From Adiantum capillus-veneris (lineage: Eukaryota; Streptophyta; Polypodiopsida; Polypodiales; Pteridaceae), in the NCBI GenBank assembly GCA_014529385.2, contig CM043963.1, positions 79,446,412-79,510,411 on the forward strand: DNA of 64,000 bases, read 5' to 3'. Position numbers and translations under genes: made by a program. Under the pieces are notes generated by a model, which did no database searches, had not been told where the DNA came from, and was given only the letters and a program-made list of their open reading frames with translations. Below are positions 31,894 to 43,539 of the stretch, piece by piece; within the stretch, counting starts at the first letter, position 1; each line of letters starts with the position of its first letter.

Positions 31894-33236
31894 TGTCACG
31901 TGACACATCATAACCCTATGTGTCGTGGACAAGCTACACCACAGCAAGGTTCAGTCAGTTCAGTCAGTTTAGATTAGCAGTGATCTGGCAGTTTTGTGAG
32001 TCTATTCGTAGACCGTGCATGCCCAGTCACTTAGCATAGATGCATATCCTCCGATTGCACACAACATGATCATCAGTATTTCCATCAGATTCCATCAGAG
32101 TCAGTTTGGGGATTTTTCAAGTGACTTTATCCCATTTTCCCTATTTTTGACATTTTTTACTTATTTATTAAGTGACTTTTGTTGGGTAGTCAGTAGGGCA
32201 AATTGGGTAAGTTAATATATAAGCAAACCCAAGTTAGCATAATCTGGCAGATGAGCCAAGGAGCACAGCAGGCTACCAAGCAACAGGTGTTCCCTCCCTC
32301 TCTCAGCAAGACCCTCTCCAAGCCAACTTGGTGAGGCCCATTCACCCGCAGCCATCAGCATCTAGGATTGCCATCTAGCCTCTCCCAGCAGGCTACCAAG
32401 CAACAGCTGTTCCCTCCCTCTCTCAGCAAGACCCTCTCCAAGCCAACTTGGTGAGGCCCATTCACCCGCAGCCATCAGCATCTAGGATTGCCATCTAGCC
32501 TCCCCTTCCCTGGCGTTTCCTCCCCAGCAGACATCGCCAGCAAGCAATTGAGCATAGCGTTTTTCCTTGATCACCATCAGCGTTTTCAGCCATTACTAAC
32601 GCCAGCATCATCAGCAAATTCAGCAGAGAAATCACAGCTTGATAAGGATCTACTAACGCTAGAAGGGCTGCCATTTTCAGCATGAAAACCACCTGCTGTC
32701 CCAACGTTTTTCAGCCAAGGATGTCAACCTAAAAACGCAGCCTAAAGAGCAGATACATCAGCGTCACATCAGCCCCGACCAAGACAGCGAATTTCAGCCA
32801 TAAAAACAGCAGTCAAGCATTCATTTCCAGCCTCCCAAAGTGGCACAGAATCTCAGCCTTTGCCCTTTGTGGACAGCAGATACAAGAGCATCGAATTCAG
32901 CCTAAAGTCTTCATCGTCTTCATCGACATAGTCCCCGTTTGGATCAGTCCATTGCATACGCATTGTACGCCTTTGTGCAATCAAAGTAGACCACTCTCGC
33001 CGACGAGAGTGGGGCCTTCGGAGGAGGGTTTTACAACCTCTCGGTGTCGTATCTCTTTTCTCTCCTTCTCTCAGTCTCATTCACTTGCACGCACAATATC
33101 CACTCACTTTGTTCGTGATCATAGCACTCTCCCTGAGTTGGAAGGCTCTCTCCTTCCCTAAGAACTAAAAGGAACCTTGAGCAATAAAGATCACTAATCT
33201 TGATAAAATACAACATTCATTCCGCTGCACCTTACA
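31894..33236 (+). repeat. Gypsy-A 3' LTR (1.34 kb)
   Basis: Begins TGTCACGTGACACATC, ends GCTGCACCTTACA. Both ends and much of the interior match, reversed, the NA1 LTRs (41414-42662, 44746-45980), whose minus-strand ends read TGTCACGTGACACATCC and GTTGCACCTAACA. GCCATTTCAGC-like and CAGC-rich stretches recur. Divergence is clearly larger than between the two NA1 LTRs. Confidence 0.82.
32266..32505 (+). repeat. 120-bp tandem duplication in Gypsy-A LTR
   Basis: CAGCAGGCTACCAAGCAACA starts at 32266 and again at 32386. The two units are nearly identical (CAGGTG versus CAGCTG is the clear mismatch), so the duplication is recent relative to the LTR. Confidence 0.85.
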
Positions 33237-33622
33237 GACAGATATAAAACACCAATTCCATCGAGAGACTACACAACGCCTAGCTCATATCAAACCCATG
33301 CATATTCTTCACGAAGTTGTGGACACCCCCATCACTGATGTAATACCATACACCACTGCTAGTACACTACAAGATGGAGTTAGCCAGAGTGCATATCATA
33401 CTTATACCCTTGCATATAGGCTTGTAGTCTCAGCCCCTAGCGATAGAGCTTCATCCGCCCTCCATCCATTAAATCACCACTCATTGTACACCCTAGATCG
33501 ATAGTTTACTAGTTAGCTTTAGCTAGTTTTTCAGCTTTTACTATTTTGGGATGGCATAGGATACATCCATATGTCCATTGATATGTCTCATTAGCCAAGT
33601 TCAGCCTATCAAAGACGTTGAT

Positions 33623-33750
<128 letters not shown>

Positions 33751-35328
33751 TGTTTAATCTTAGATAATAAGACATAATTGAACTTTTATATTCAAAAGAC
33801 AGTTGGCAATGGAACAAAGACTAGATGAGTACATAAACAACTCAGTATTAGAATTATTTAAGTACAATGTTGTAAGGAAGAGGTCCCTTTCCAGTATACA
33901 GATAGTAAAAGAACTTGCCAAGTCATAAGTGAAAAATTCGATCCAGTGTAGGTCAGCTTTGCCAAAGTCGAAAAAAACTTTCGAAGATAAGATAGAGTCC
34001 TTACCTGCATCCATCCAAACAAGACAACAGATATGTTAGCCTTGGATGTGTATTACAAGTATCAATGGACTATGACAGTTGTTATCCATATCCATCTTAC
34101 AATATTTTTTTCACTTTAATAAGCTTATTAATTTATGTGTAAAAAATGTTCTTCTTTTCTCTTTTTTTATATACCCAAGTTTCTAGCAAAAAAATTTATT
34201 TATTCTGATTAGAAGGCCACCACCCCTTCTAATCTAAGTGTCATAATCCCCCATCAAAATATCCTTCAAGATTAATGAAACTCCCATATCAATTGATAAA
34301 AGAAGCTATAAAAAATTCCATTTATAGTTCAAAAAAGTGTCAAGCTTGTTTATGTTAGTTTAGGTCAAATAAAGTTTAAGCTCATCGTGGTACATAGAAT
34401 CCAAAACTTTCCTTAGTTTGTATATCCTTTACCTTATATATCTCCCAGCATACCAAGTGGCAAGGAGTCCTTGCAATATTAAGCCCGTCCTCACTTTAAA
34501 CCATGAAGTTTAGAGAAATAAGTGCCATTATGATTTTTGTTTCCAACTCTACCCGTCTTTGTGATACAAAGTACTGTAATACCTTAACAAGACAACCAGT
34601 AAGGAAATAGGCCCAAGCATTTTGGACAAAAATCCAAAAACCAAATAACTAAAAAACAATCCACTACCCATATGCAACCAGCGAGCCAGGCCTCCCAAAT
34701 TTTACCATAAGCCAGAACAGAGCGTTCATTTGTAACCAGTATCGATTCTAAAACAAGAAGATAACCAGCACCATATTATTCCTATGCCAAGCCAACGGGC
34801 ACATATCATATACCACATATTATGGTGCAGAAAATAATGCAGTCCAAAAAACGGTCCCCCAGTGTATACTTACCTCAATTGGTAGAGGTTTCTTAGTATG
34901 AAAAAGGTGTTATTAAGCAGCAAATTCAACAGAACTTTGATTTGTTTAAGAATTTACACCCGCCAAGCGAATGCAACAGAAGTACTTCTCTATCTCATCA
35001 AAAACTACCTAGTTAGTGAGTTGGTACAATAATCGTATGCAGTCGGGCCAACCATCCCCACAAACCATAATAATCCGTGCGCAATACATCAGAACCGTAC
35101 TCCTCATATTCACATAGCCCACCCGATGGGTCTTGCCAAGTTTTTAAATTGACAGTGATCCATTAAGTCATGCTTATGCGATAATATCAAGCCAATCCCA
35201 AACAACACCTACTTATACAGTTACCTTATTAAAGCCAGTCAAATAATGAACAAGTATAGCATTGGTTAGTACCCGGGGAAAACACCCTTTTAATCCTTTA
35301 TGAGAACACTGTTAATATTCGTGCATAG

Positions 35329-35690
35329 TAGGTTACAGCAAGTGTATCCTAGGCTAAGCCAACCAAGCGATACCAACCCCAATTTTCATTTTCCACTACC
35401 AGTGGATATAAAGTGGCAATTTTTACCGACCATCCTTAACACCATTTACCATGCTGAGTAAAAAATAAACACACAGTGAGCATTCATATGCAGCCGGGCC
35501 AAACATCCCCACAATAGGTTAAAGCAAGTGTAACCTAGGCCAAGCCAGCCAAGCGGCAACAACCCCAAGTATCAATTTCCACTACCAATGGATGTAAAGT
35601 GACAATATTAACCAACCATCCAATTTCTAGCCATATTTACCATGCTGAGTAAAAACCACACATAGTGAGCTAATGCATAAGGCCGATGAT
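35329..35690 (+). repeat. Degenerate ~185-bp tandem repeat
   Basis: Two units, 35329-35513 and 35514-35690, share AGGTTA(C/A)AGCAAGTGTA, CCTAGGC(T/C)AAGCCA, TTTCCACTACCA and TTTACCATGCTGAGTAAAAA. Part of the unit (GGGCCAACCATCCCCACAA) also occurs at about 35042-35062, so a third partial copy lies 5'. Identity is moderate, suggesting an old array. Confidence 0.7.
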
Positions 35691-36194
35691 GCCATACCAT
35701 TCTTACAATAAAACAATCAATTTGCACGAAAAAGTTATGATAGTTAAGCAGAGTAACCAACCATCCCCTTTTTTTTAACCCTGCAACGAAAAATAAAAGA
35801 GGCCAAGAGAGCAGACCTGCGTATTAGAAGCAGTGAGTTCCATGCTTCAGCGTCAAGACACAACAGAGTTTACACTAAGCATAGTAACAACCAAGCAAAG
35901 CTAAGTGAGGGCCTGAGAAGTGCCCTCACCTCTTTTTATAGAGGAAGGATGGAGTCGGCCCGCCAGATCCTGGTTTATGAGTACAATCGACATGAGTGAA
36001 CAGACAGCATTACATGATGGTGAGGCTGCCTACGATTTGCAGAGAGAGCCACTGCGCCATCACGGCAAGTAGATGGTAATAGGGTAGTAAAAACCCTTTA
36101 GGTAAAAACCCGTGTGTGTAGATAGTATATACGGGCTTAGTCCCATGGTGAGGCGGTGAAAACCCCAAAAAAATCTATAGCTTAAGTCCCACAA

Positions 36195-36204
36195 TGTGTG
36201 TGTT

Positions 36205-36241
<37 letters not shown>
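36195..36241. repeat. (GT)n microsatellite
   Basis: TG units interrupted by TTTG, ending before GACCCTCATG. Confidence 0.95.
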
Positions 36242-37148
36242 GACCCTCATGGGGAGCATCTTTTTATTTGAAGCAATTTATTTTCCACTTATTTATATGC
36301 CATTCATGGCATAGGCATTCTGAGCCGCCAATGATGTATTTAATCTATCCTATAGGTCGACTTCGGCATCAACAAAAAAATTCAAATAAATTCCTTTCTT
36401 TGCTTTCTTTATTTCTCTAATACATGAGAGGAGGGGGAGGGGTGGGGGTGGCGGAAGCAGTGAATGATAAAACTTGCATTGACATTTGTACTTCTTGTAT
36501 GGGTAGTGCATTCACATAGTTCCATTTAATTAATGGAAGTACAAGAATGCAATACTTTCCACGTAGATCCTAAATTGTCGGTAACTTGACTAGAGAATAT
36601 ACATACTCAGCATACATAGATCAATGTAGTTAGACGTGATCACTTTCCACATTGCGAAACTCGTAAGGACTTGAATATGCAAAATACATATTTAGCGTAC
36701 GCAAATCAGTGCAATTAAAATTGACTTCTTTATATCCAGCTTACCTTACATGTTTACCAAACTGGCAACAAATGTGGTTCAGACAAGACGTGACTGAGGC
36801 CCTTGTTCCGGAATTTGCAACTTCACAACCAATAACTAGTGAAAGATGATCTGTTCAAGAGTACATTTTGGAATGATGAGTGACATAAAACTTTACCAAT
36901 CAGAAAATGCTTAAAGAATCAGTTAATTTGCTTAGGAAAAGATTTGTGAACCATGTGCACCAAAGTCCTATCTACAAATTACCTTCCTCGCATCAATTTA
37001 AAGAAAAGCATGGTGTAATCAATTTGTAGAAAAGCATGGTGTAATCAATGAAAAAGGTGGTGGTGGGAAAGAAAAAGGTAACCACAAAAAGCTGGGCTTC
37101 CTAATTGATGTACTCTATTCAAAGTCTTAAGAAGGAACTTACTCACCA

Positions 37149-37151
<3 letters not shown>

Positions 37152-37227
<76 letters not shown>
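37152..37227. repeat. (GA)n microsatellite
   Basis: GA units with one GTTGAA interruption at about 37192. Confidence 0.97.
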
Positions 37228-37230
<3 letters not shown>

Positions 37231-37599
37231 ACCTTAGTATGTCCTCTAGCTACGACAAAATAAACTACTACAAACGAATTGAAGGGCTAGAACCACATGG
37301 GATACATGAATAGCGCGGGATGGAGCTCTAAACATTGAAAGAAAAACCATATGCTTAGGGAAGTGCAATCATATGCTAGATCCATCTATTACCAAAGTAA
37401 GGGTCTAGGACAGCATGCATGGATGGTCAAGGGTGGAGAGTCTATCTATGGTCTATGCGATGAAACTCTGAACTATCCAATCGGCACCTTGGTATTGTGT
37501 AATGTCAAAAATTGATGACGTGTCAAGCCACTAAAGACCCGACTAGTTAGGGCTTTCGGAGCCTAGCCCTAGCCAGCCTGCAGATCCCCTAGCCGGCCT

Positions 37600-38189
37600 G
37601 CAGATCCTGGTCTCTCCATCCCGTATCCGTGTGAAAACGTTTGCAAAATCCGTATCTGTGGCATGCTGGTTGACCATATCCTCGAAGCTCCTATGGTGAA
37701 TCGCGGAAATAGCCAGAACCAACAGCTTTCGAGACAAAGCAGTTGCCACCAAATTCTTCTATCCCTGAACATGGCCAATCTCGAAGTTCAACTGTGACAA
37801 GATGTTCGCCCACCGCATCTGCTTTTCATATAGCTGCTTCTGTGACAAGAAGTAGCATAAACTCTGATGGTCAGTAAAGACAGTAAAATCCGCTCCGAGT
37901 AGGTAATGCCGCCACTGAGTAAGAGCATCGATAACCGCCAAAAGCTCTCTCATAAATCTGTGCTGTCAATTCCGGCCTTGAGAACAATCGGCTCTCGTGA
38001 GTCGTAAGCAATGACATGGCCTTCTAGCATTAAGACCGCACCCAGACTACGACCACAAGCATCACAATATACTTTAAATGACTTCTGCAAGTCCGGCAAA
38101 GTCAAAACTGGTCCCGTAGTCAATTTTTCTTTCAATGTCTGAAAGGCAGTCACCTTTATGGGTCCCCACGAGAAAGGGACTCCTTGCAA
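37600..38189 (-). pseudogene. Gypsy-C RNase H and truncated spacer
   Basis: 38189-37950 reads QGVPFSWGPIKVTAFQTLKEKLTTGP, VYCDACGRSLGAVLMLEGHV and IAYDSR. After a frameshift, 37953-37759 gives RELLAVIDALTQWRHYLLGADFTVFTDHQSL and QKQLYEKQMRWANILSQLNFEI, the rest of RNase H. A further shift gives DTDFANVFTRIRDGE-like residues, then the sequence ends near 37600 in a short CCTAGCCAGCCTGCAGATC duplication. The integrase is gone. At least three breaks. Confidence 0.82.
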
Positions 38190-38213
38190 AGGGGAAGCAA
38201 CCTCTGCAAACTT

Positions 38214-38827
38214 TCAAATGAACCGCCTGTAGTACGAACACAATCCCAAGAAGCTTCTAGCTTCATGGACATTCTTCAAATCGGGCCAATCACGGATAGT
38301 CTCTATCTTGGCCGGATCCATCTGCACTCCTACTGCTGACACAATGTGTCCCAAAAAGTGTATCTCTAGTAGGAAAAATTCACTTTTCTTCGCATTAATC
38401 ACTAACTTGTGATCTCGTAATGCCTGAAAGACTTGAAGCAGATGATCTCTACGTTTTGTCTCATCCTTGGAGAAAACAATGATATCGTCAAAGAAAGTGC
38501 CAACAAATAGCCTGTATTGTCGAAAAATCTTGTCCATCATCCCGTTAAATGTCGCAGAGCATTGGTTAAGCCAAAAGGCATCACCAAAAACTCAAATAAC
38601 CCAAAAGTCGTCCGAAAGGCTGTCTTGTAGACATCTCCCGGTGCGATTCGGATCTGATGATATCCACTCTTCAAATCAATCCTGCTAAAACACGAGGATC
38701 CTTGTAATCTGTCGAGTATATCATCGATTCTAGGAATCGGAAATCTGTTCTTGATGGTGATTTTGTTGAGAGCTCTATAATCGATGCAAATTCTCCAAGA
38801 TCCGTCTTTCTTCAAAACCAACAACAC
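38214..38827 (-). pseudogene. Gypsy-C reverse transcriptase
   Basis: 38827-38537: [58 protein letters not shown] and [21 protein letters not shown]. One frameshift at about 38538 (near the AMFNRMMD position), then 38540-38214: [26 protein letters not shown] with the catalytic [46 protein letters not shown]. Only a single shift separates the two halves. The sequence is near-identical in type to the inverted fragment at 6118-6500 and to Gypsy-A RT. Confidence 0.88.
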
Positions 38828-38854
38828 TGGAGAGCAATACGGTGAAGTACTAGG

Positions 38855-39626
38855 CTAGACAAGACCCTTTTCCAAGAGGTCTTTCACTTGGTTCATAATC
38901 TCTTCATTCTGGGCTCGGCTCACATGGTATGGTGGCCGGTTCGGTGGTGTGCTTCCAAGAATCAGAATCAAATCAATGGTATGATCGTCAGGACGAGCGG
39001 ATGGTAACTCGCTTGGCAGGCCCTCTGAGAAGCAATTGGCATGAGAGTGGAGAAAATATTGGCGTTCTTTATCAAGTTCAGACATATTTGTCCGATCCTC
39101 ATCACTCAACTCTTTCATAAAGATCAAGTAGACAAACAGATTGTATATTATTAACTTGGAAATGGCCGAAGCTGATACAATAGGGACAGACTCGCCCTTA
39201 AGTTTAATGTCAAGTACAATGGTTCTGCCCTTCTCTGTGGTCAATGTCGCTTTCCTCGAGAACATCACAACCTTCCAAAGGCATTATGTAAAAGTCCTCA
39301 TGTCCCAAATACCCCTGACAATGCAGTTGAAGTTTGCCAATGACAGGTGTAATGGCTACGTCCCTGCCGGGTGCCGTTAGAACTGCCTCCGCAAGTGGTC
39401 CCATCCGATCGGGAGTGATCTTGAGCCGCGCCGCCAATTCCGGTGAAATGAAGTTGGCCTTGGCTCCTCCATCAAAGAAGATCAGGGCTTCTTGGTCTTT
39501 CACTTTGCCCCAAGCTCGGCAAAGTTTTGTACTCTCGTCCAACGTGCTGAGATCGGTACCCACGCAATCTGGAAACAGTCTTGTTTTCATCTTGCCTTTT
39601 CCTCCACGTTCCTCAGCTGCTCTCAA
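38855..39626 (-). pseudogene. Gypsy-C aspartic protease and pre-RT linker
   Basis: 39626-39210 gives LCRAWGKVKDQEALIFFDGG, then AKANFISPELAARL and, further on, CQGYLGHEDFYIMPLEGCDVL. This is a retropepsin fold in which the catalytic triad reads D-G-G rather than D-T/S-G. A frameshift leads to 39268-38855 with VLDIKLKGESVPIVSASAISKLI, a linker and HTIDLILILGSTPPNRPPYHVSRAQNEEIMNQVKDLLEKG, which joins RT. Cleaves the gag-pol polyprotein. Compare Gypsy-B, which lacks most of this region. Confidence 0.82.
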
Positions 39627-41413
39627 ACTCTCAAGCCTCTCGTCGCCCTTGTCGTTTTGTTCTTTCTGTGCCTTTTTAGGGCACTTTGCGGAGATATGTC
39701 CAATTTCCTCGCATCCAAAGCACTTCCCTTCCTTGATGTAGAGAGCTCTCTCCTGAGAAGTGAGTTTGGGTCAGGCATCTTTCTTTTCTGGATTGCTCTT
39801 TCTCTTTCTACTTTCATTTGTCGAAGTCTGTTCGGCTCTTTGTGTCATGATCTCATCGGTGGGGTAGGTCAAACTGCAAGAGTGAATGGCAAAACCCCGT
39901 TTCGCATGACTCATCAACTCCTGTATGTTTTTTGTTTTGTTTTTGTTTTCGGAGTCGGGTAGGGCACGCCCGGCCGCTCCCCTCATACACCAAAAAAGTA
40001 TACAAGAAGAACAGCCAACACTATGCACCCAGAAACCGAAGGCAAACATTTTGTCACTAGTTTCCTTTGGACTACGAGAGTTCAGAATTATCTACACTCT
40101 TAGGGCCATGACTAATCCCTTGAGAGACCCACTTCGCCACTTGGATTTGGGCGTGACAGCGACCAAGTACCTTTATTCAGAGGCCCAGGTACTGCAAGAC
40201 TTGCTTCGGTCTTCCCTTTGGAGTGGCCTCCTCCAGGTAACTTATCGCTCACCTCACTAAACTGACTTTGAAAACCTGATGGTTTGCCCCTAGGAAATGT
40301 CATACCCACTTGGAAGGGCGTCGGCTCGCAGGTGGCGTCCGCTGAGGTTGGTGGTGTCTCCCATTTGCACCTCCCAACCCCTTTTAGGTGAAGCTGACCC
40401 CCCCCCAAAGGGGGGAATGGCACTTGGGCGCTCTTGTAGCTCATCTGGCTTCGCTTGGGGAGAATTACGTCATTTCCCTTGGAAGGGATCGGATTCAAAA
40501 TAACAGCATAAGAAGGGGAGCATTATCTCCCCATCCGCCTATGCAGAGCATCCAAATACCGGGGTACAACTTCACCGAGGAACTTTGCCACAGGCACGTG
40601 CCCTGCGGTTCCGTCCCTCGAGTGCGGATCACGGCGTACCCAAAAGGGCATCCGCTTCCCGCAAGCCTCCCCAGCAAGGAGGATAACCGTCCTTTCTTCA
40701 GGGTCCAACGAAGGGTCGATTACGTCCTGAATGGAAGCTAACTTTTATTCAAAGCAGTGATCTCGGATCTCTGTAGGAAGACCCAAGGTAAACCGCTCAA
40801 TCTGTTCCTTGAACGAGATCTTCTTGAATGAAGAGGCGACTAGAAAAGAGCTCCAGAATCTCTCGCAATAAGCGTCCACTGTATCCTTCTTGGTCATCCG
40901 AAGATGGTTCCAAGCAGTTCGTTTGTCGCGTTCATACTCTCGAGTCAGCCAAGAAGAAATAAAAAGCCTGTTGAATTTCAGTCATTTAACTGGCGCAGTC
41001 TTGTTTAATATAAGCATGGACCACCAAGTTCGAGCATTCCCCTTAAAATAAGAGGCGGCTCCCGAATCTTAGAGTGCTCTGCGTAACGCCCTGCCGCGAA
41101 AGCGATGTCAAACTGTTGTACAAAAGACAAAGCCTTCCAAGCATCTCTATAACCTGAAAACGTGTCAAAATTTAATTGACTGTCCACCTTTCTTAAACTC
41201 TCGGACTTTCTTGCTTTTGCCTTCAAGAAAGTCATACTGGTTGGCTTTGTAAAAATTCTTCTTCTTTGCATAAAAGCTGCTATCATCAGAGTCCGAACTT
41301 TTTGTGGACCAGTCCTCTATAGAAGTGTCAACCACGGGGCGAGATTTAGACTTCTTTGCCTTTCTCTTGCCCTTTCCGAAGCGTTGCTTTTTGCTTCGCT
41401 TTTTGCCTTTTCT
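39627..41413 (-). pseudogene. Gypsy-C gag C-terminal half, split by a retroposon
   Basis: On minus, 41286-40734 holds the capsid core: NFDTFSGYRDAWKALSFVQQFDIAF and KIREPPLIL, then after shifts ISFKEQIERFTLGLPTEIRDHCFE, a stop and KLASIQ. The frame is cut by the insertion 39928-40724 and resumes as IQELMSHAKRGF, then TYPTDEIMTQRAEQTSTNES, a stop at about 39768, LTSQERALYIKEG and the knuckle CFGCEEIGHISAKC. The basic N-terminal side near 41285-41413 (KRKAKKSKSRP) continues from 45981 once NA1 is removed. Confidence 0.78.
39928..40724 (-). mobile_element. 797-bp retroposon in Gypsy-C gag
   Basis: TCCTGTATG (39919-39927) and TCCTGAATG (40725-40733) flank the block: a 9-bp duplication with one mismatch. 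On minus the inserted DNA ends in an A-rich tail (AAAACAAAAACAAAACAAAA) directly before the duplication, the mark of LINE-type target-primed insertion. The gag reading continues on both sides. The insert has an open stretch on minus (about 40724-40523, EERTVILLAGEACGKRMPFW) and a C-run at 40400-40409. I cannot assign it to a LINE, SINE or processed gene copy. Confidence 0.7.
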
Positions 41414-42662
41414 TCTTAGGTGCAGCGGAATGAATGTTTGAACTTTGCTCAAGATGAGTGCTCTGAACTGTGCTCAAGTTTCCTTTTGTTCTTATGGAAG
41501 GGAGAGCCTTTCGTTCTTAATGAGAGAGAGCAATGATCACACACAAAGTGAATGGACACTGTGCGTGCAAGTGTATGAGACTGAGAGATAGAGAGAAAAG
41601 AGAATACGACACCAAAGACGTTGTAAAACCCTCCTCCGAAGGCCCCACTCTCTATGGCGAGAGCGGTCTACTTATGACTGCACAAATCTCTACAATGCTT
41701 GGACTTGCCGACGATGTCGACGACGATGAGGACGAGGACGACACGGGCTAAAATCTGAGAATGCTAAGGGCTGAAATCTGCAAATCTTCATCAGCTGAAT
41801 TCTGACTCTATGTCGGTGCCGATGTCGATGGCGACGATGCGACGACGACGCGCTGAAAACGCAGATGCTGAAATCTGCGTTTTCCGGGCTGAAACTGTAA
41901 ACCTTGCGGAAACTGACTAGGTGAGATCTGCGAGGTTCGGGACTTGATATGCGGTGTCTAACTGCTGAAAACTGAAAACGCTGATGTTCCTTGATGTTCT
42001 GTCGCGGTAAATCTGCAAAACACCGGGGCTGATCTGCAAACCAAAAACACAAGGGCTGAAAACTGATCTGTTGTCTCACCGGATGTCCTGCAAATGCAAA
42101 ACGCTAGGCTGATCTGTGGTTCTGTTGTCGCCGGGAATCTGCAAATGCAAAAACGCTGGCTGATCTGGCGTCTTGATGCAAAACGCTACCCTCTCTGCTG
42201 TGTAGCAAAAACGCTAGGCCTTTGCTGGGGTTCCTGCTGAGAAGGTGTCTGTTGAGCGGTGCTCCTGCTGCCTCTTCTGCCATGAAGTGCTAGCTCTGGT
42301 TTGCTTATATATTAACTTAGCAAAATTGCCCTACCTACTTTCCAACAAAAGTCACTTAAAAGTAATAAGTGAAAAATGTCAAAAATAGGGAAAATAGGCT
42401 AAATGCACTGGAAAATTCCCCTGAAGGATTTTGAAGGATTCTGATGGATTCTGATGGGAATGCTTATGATCATGTTGTGTGCAACCAGAGGATATGCATC
42501 TACACTACGTGCCTGGGCATGCACGCTCTGCGAACAGACTCACAAAAGTACCAGAACACTTCTAAATCTAGACTGACTAAATCTAGATTGACTGGACTGA
42601 CTGAACCCTTGTCGTGTTGTAGCTTGTCCACGGACACATAGGGTTGGATGTGTCGCGTGACA
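41414..42662 (-). repeat. NA1 3' LTR
   Basis: Starts TCTTAGGTGC (TG mutated to TC) and ends CGCGTGACA on plus; partner of 44746-45980. Contains a GAC/GAT-rich stretch at 41708-41750 that is simple sequence, not a coding signal. Confidence 0.9.
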
Positions 42663-42678
42663 TCTCCTCCTTTTCAAA
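42663..42678 (-). other. NA1 polypurine tract
   Basis: TCTCCTCCTTTTCAAA abuts the LTR; on minus TTTGAAAAGGAGGAGA. Confidence 0.8.
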
Positions 42679-42917
42679 GTGACGTACTGGTACCGAACTG
42701 TATGGCGTCGAGGGAGATCACCAATAGCATCCGAAATCTTGGAAGGGACTCTTCCCCGGCCCACTCTAATGTGTCGGTCGTGCGGTACTTGAACTTCATA
42801 TAGGTCTGCAACGCTTGCTTCTTTGGGCCGCACCGAAAGGGACACAGTCTTTTGTGGCTCCTTCAATGCTTCAACTTCGTCGAGAGTCGTGATTCTTTCT
42901 TCTTCAAGAATCTCCAT
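42664..42917 (-). CDS. NA1 small ORF, unknown
   Basis: On minus a frame opens with MEILEEERITTLDEVEALKE at 42917 and stays open through the rest of the interior, running on into the LTR (nominal end 42540). It is charged, with a VRPKEASVADLYEVQV stretch and an arginine-rich segment. No family recognised. Its position just before the polypurine tract is where autonomous gypsies carry the chromodomain end, but I see no convincing match. It may be only a chance frame. Confidence 0.35.
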
Positions 42918-43539
42918 GGCTGAAAATTCCTAAAACCACTTCCAACACAAAAACATGAACATACCCATTCCATGTAAAGTGAATGGAAAAAATGTTGTCT
43001 TCCTCAAAGACTATGCATGCAATGTAGATGAACAAAGAGAAGGAGTGCTAAACCGTTCACCACACACACGCAAACAATGAGATCGAATCTTTCTCTTCTG
43101 ATCTAAAGCAATCGACTGTGGCAATTCACAACGGAAATGCCCATGCTTGGTGCTCATACTTTCATGTGCGCTTTCTACAACTGTGTCGTGCCAAGGAAGA
43201 GACATGGAATGTGAATTCCTTGAATGCATACTTTTCAGCTTTTCATGAACAATCCGCATACATTCGTGCTCATTCATGAGTGAAACGTGCTCAACGTACA
43301 ATATGTCATGCCTAGGAAAAGGGATCACATAAAGATGCTGACGAAACTAAAGGAAACGATCACGAATGAAACACCCGAACAATTGAGCGTACTAATCATG
43401 CAAACACATAATACTTCCTGTAAGGGTTCTTTGGACCTAGGCTCGAGAGCCAAGATCGGTTCTTCGTGACTAATCGAATCTGCAATGAGGTTAGCTTCAC
43501 TAGAGAAGGTATCAACTAACACATCATCCTTGTGAACAA

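Noticed and set aside
33298-33504. Small host gene downstream of Gypsy-A LTR
   Set aside because: 68-residue frame with no homology, no repeat of codon-like pattern and no splice evidence; indistinguishable from chance.
34860-34915. A possible tRNA, from CCTCAATTGGTAGAGG that looks like a D-arm
   Set aside because: No acceptor stem pairing, anticodon arm or GGTTCGA-type T-arm follows at the right spacing.
39334-39962. Plus-strand open frames of 135 and 156 residues
   Set aside because: Antisense shadows of the Gypsy-C protease and gag frames, which have clear motifs on minus.
41533-41751. ORF with a D/E-rich end (and its partner at 44853-45071)
   Set aside because: It is repeated because it lies in both NA1 LTRs; the acidic tail comes from a GAC/GAT simple repeat and it is antisense to the element.
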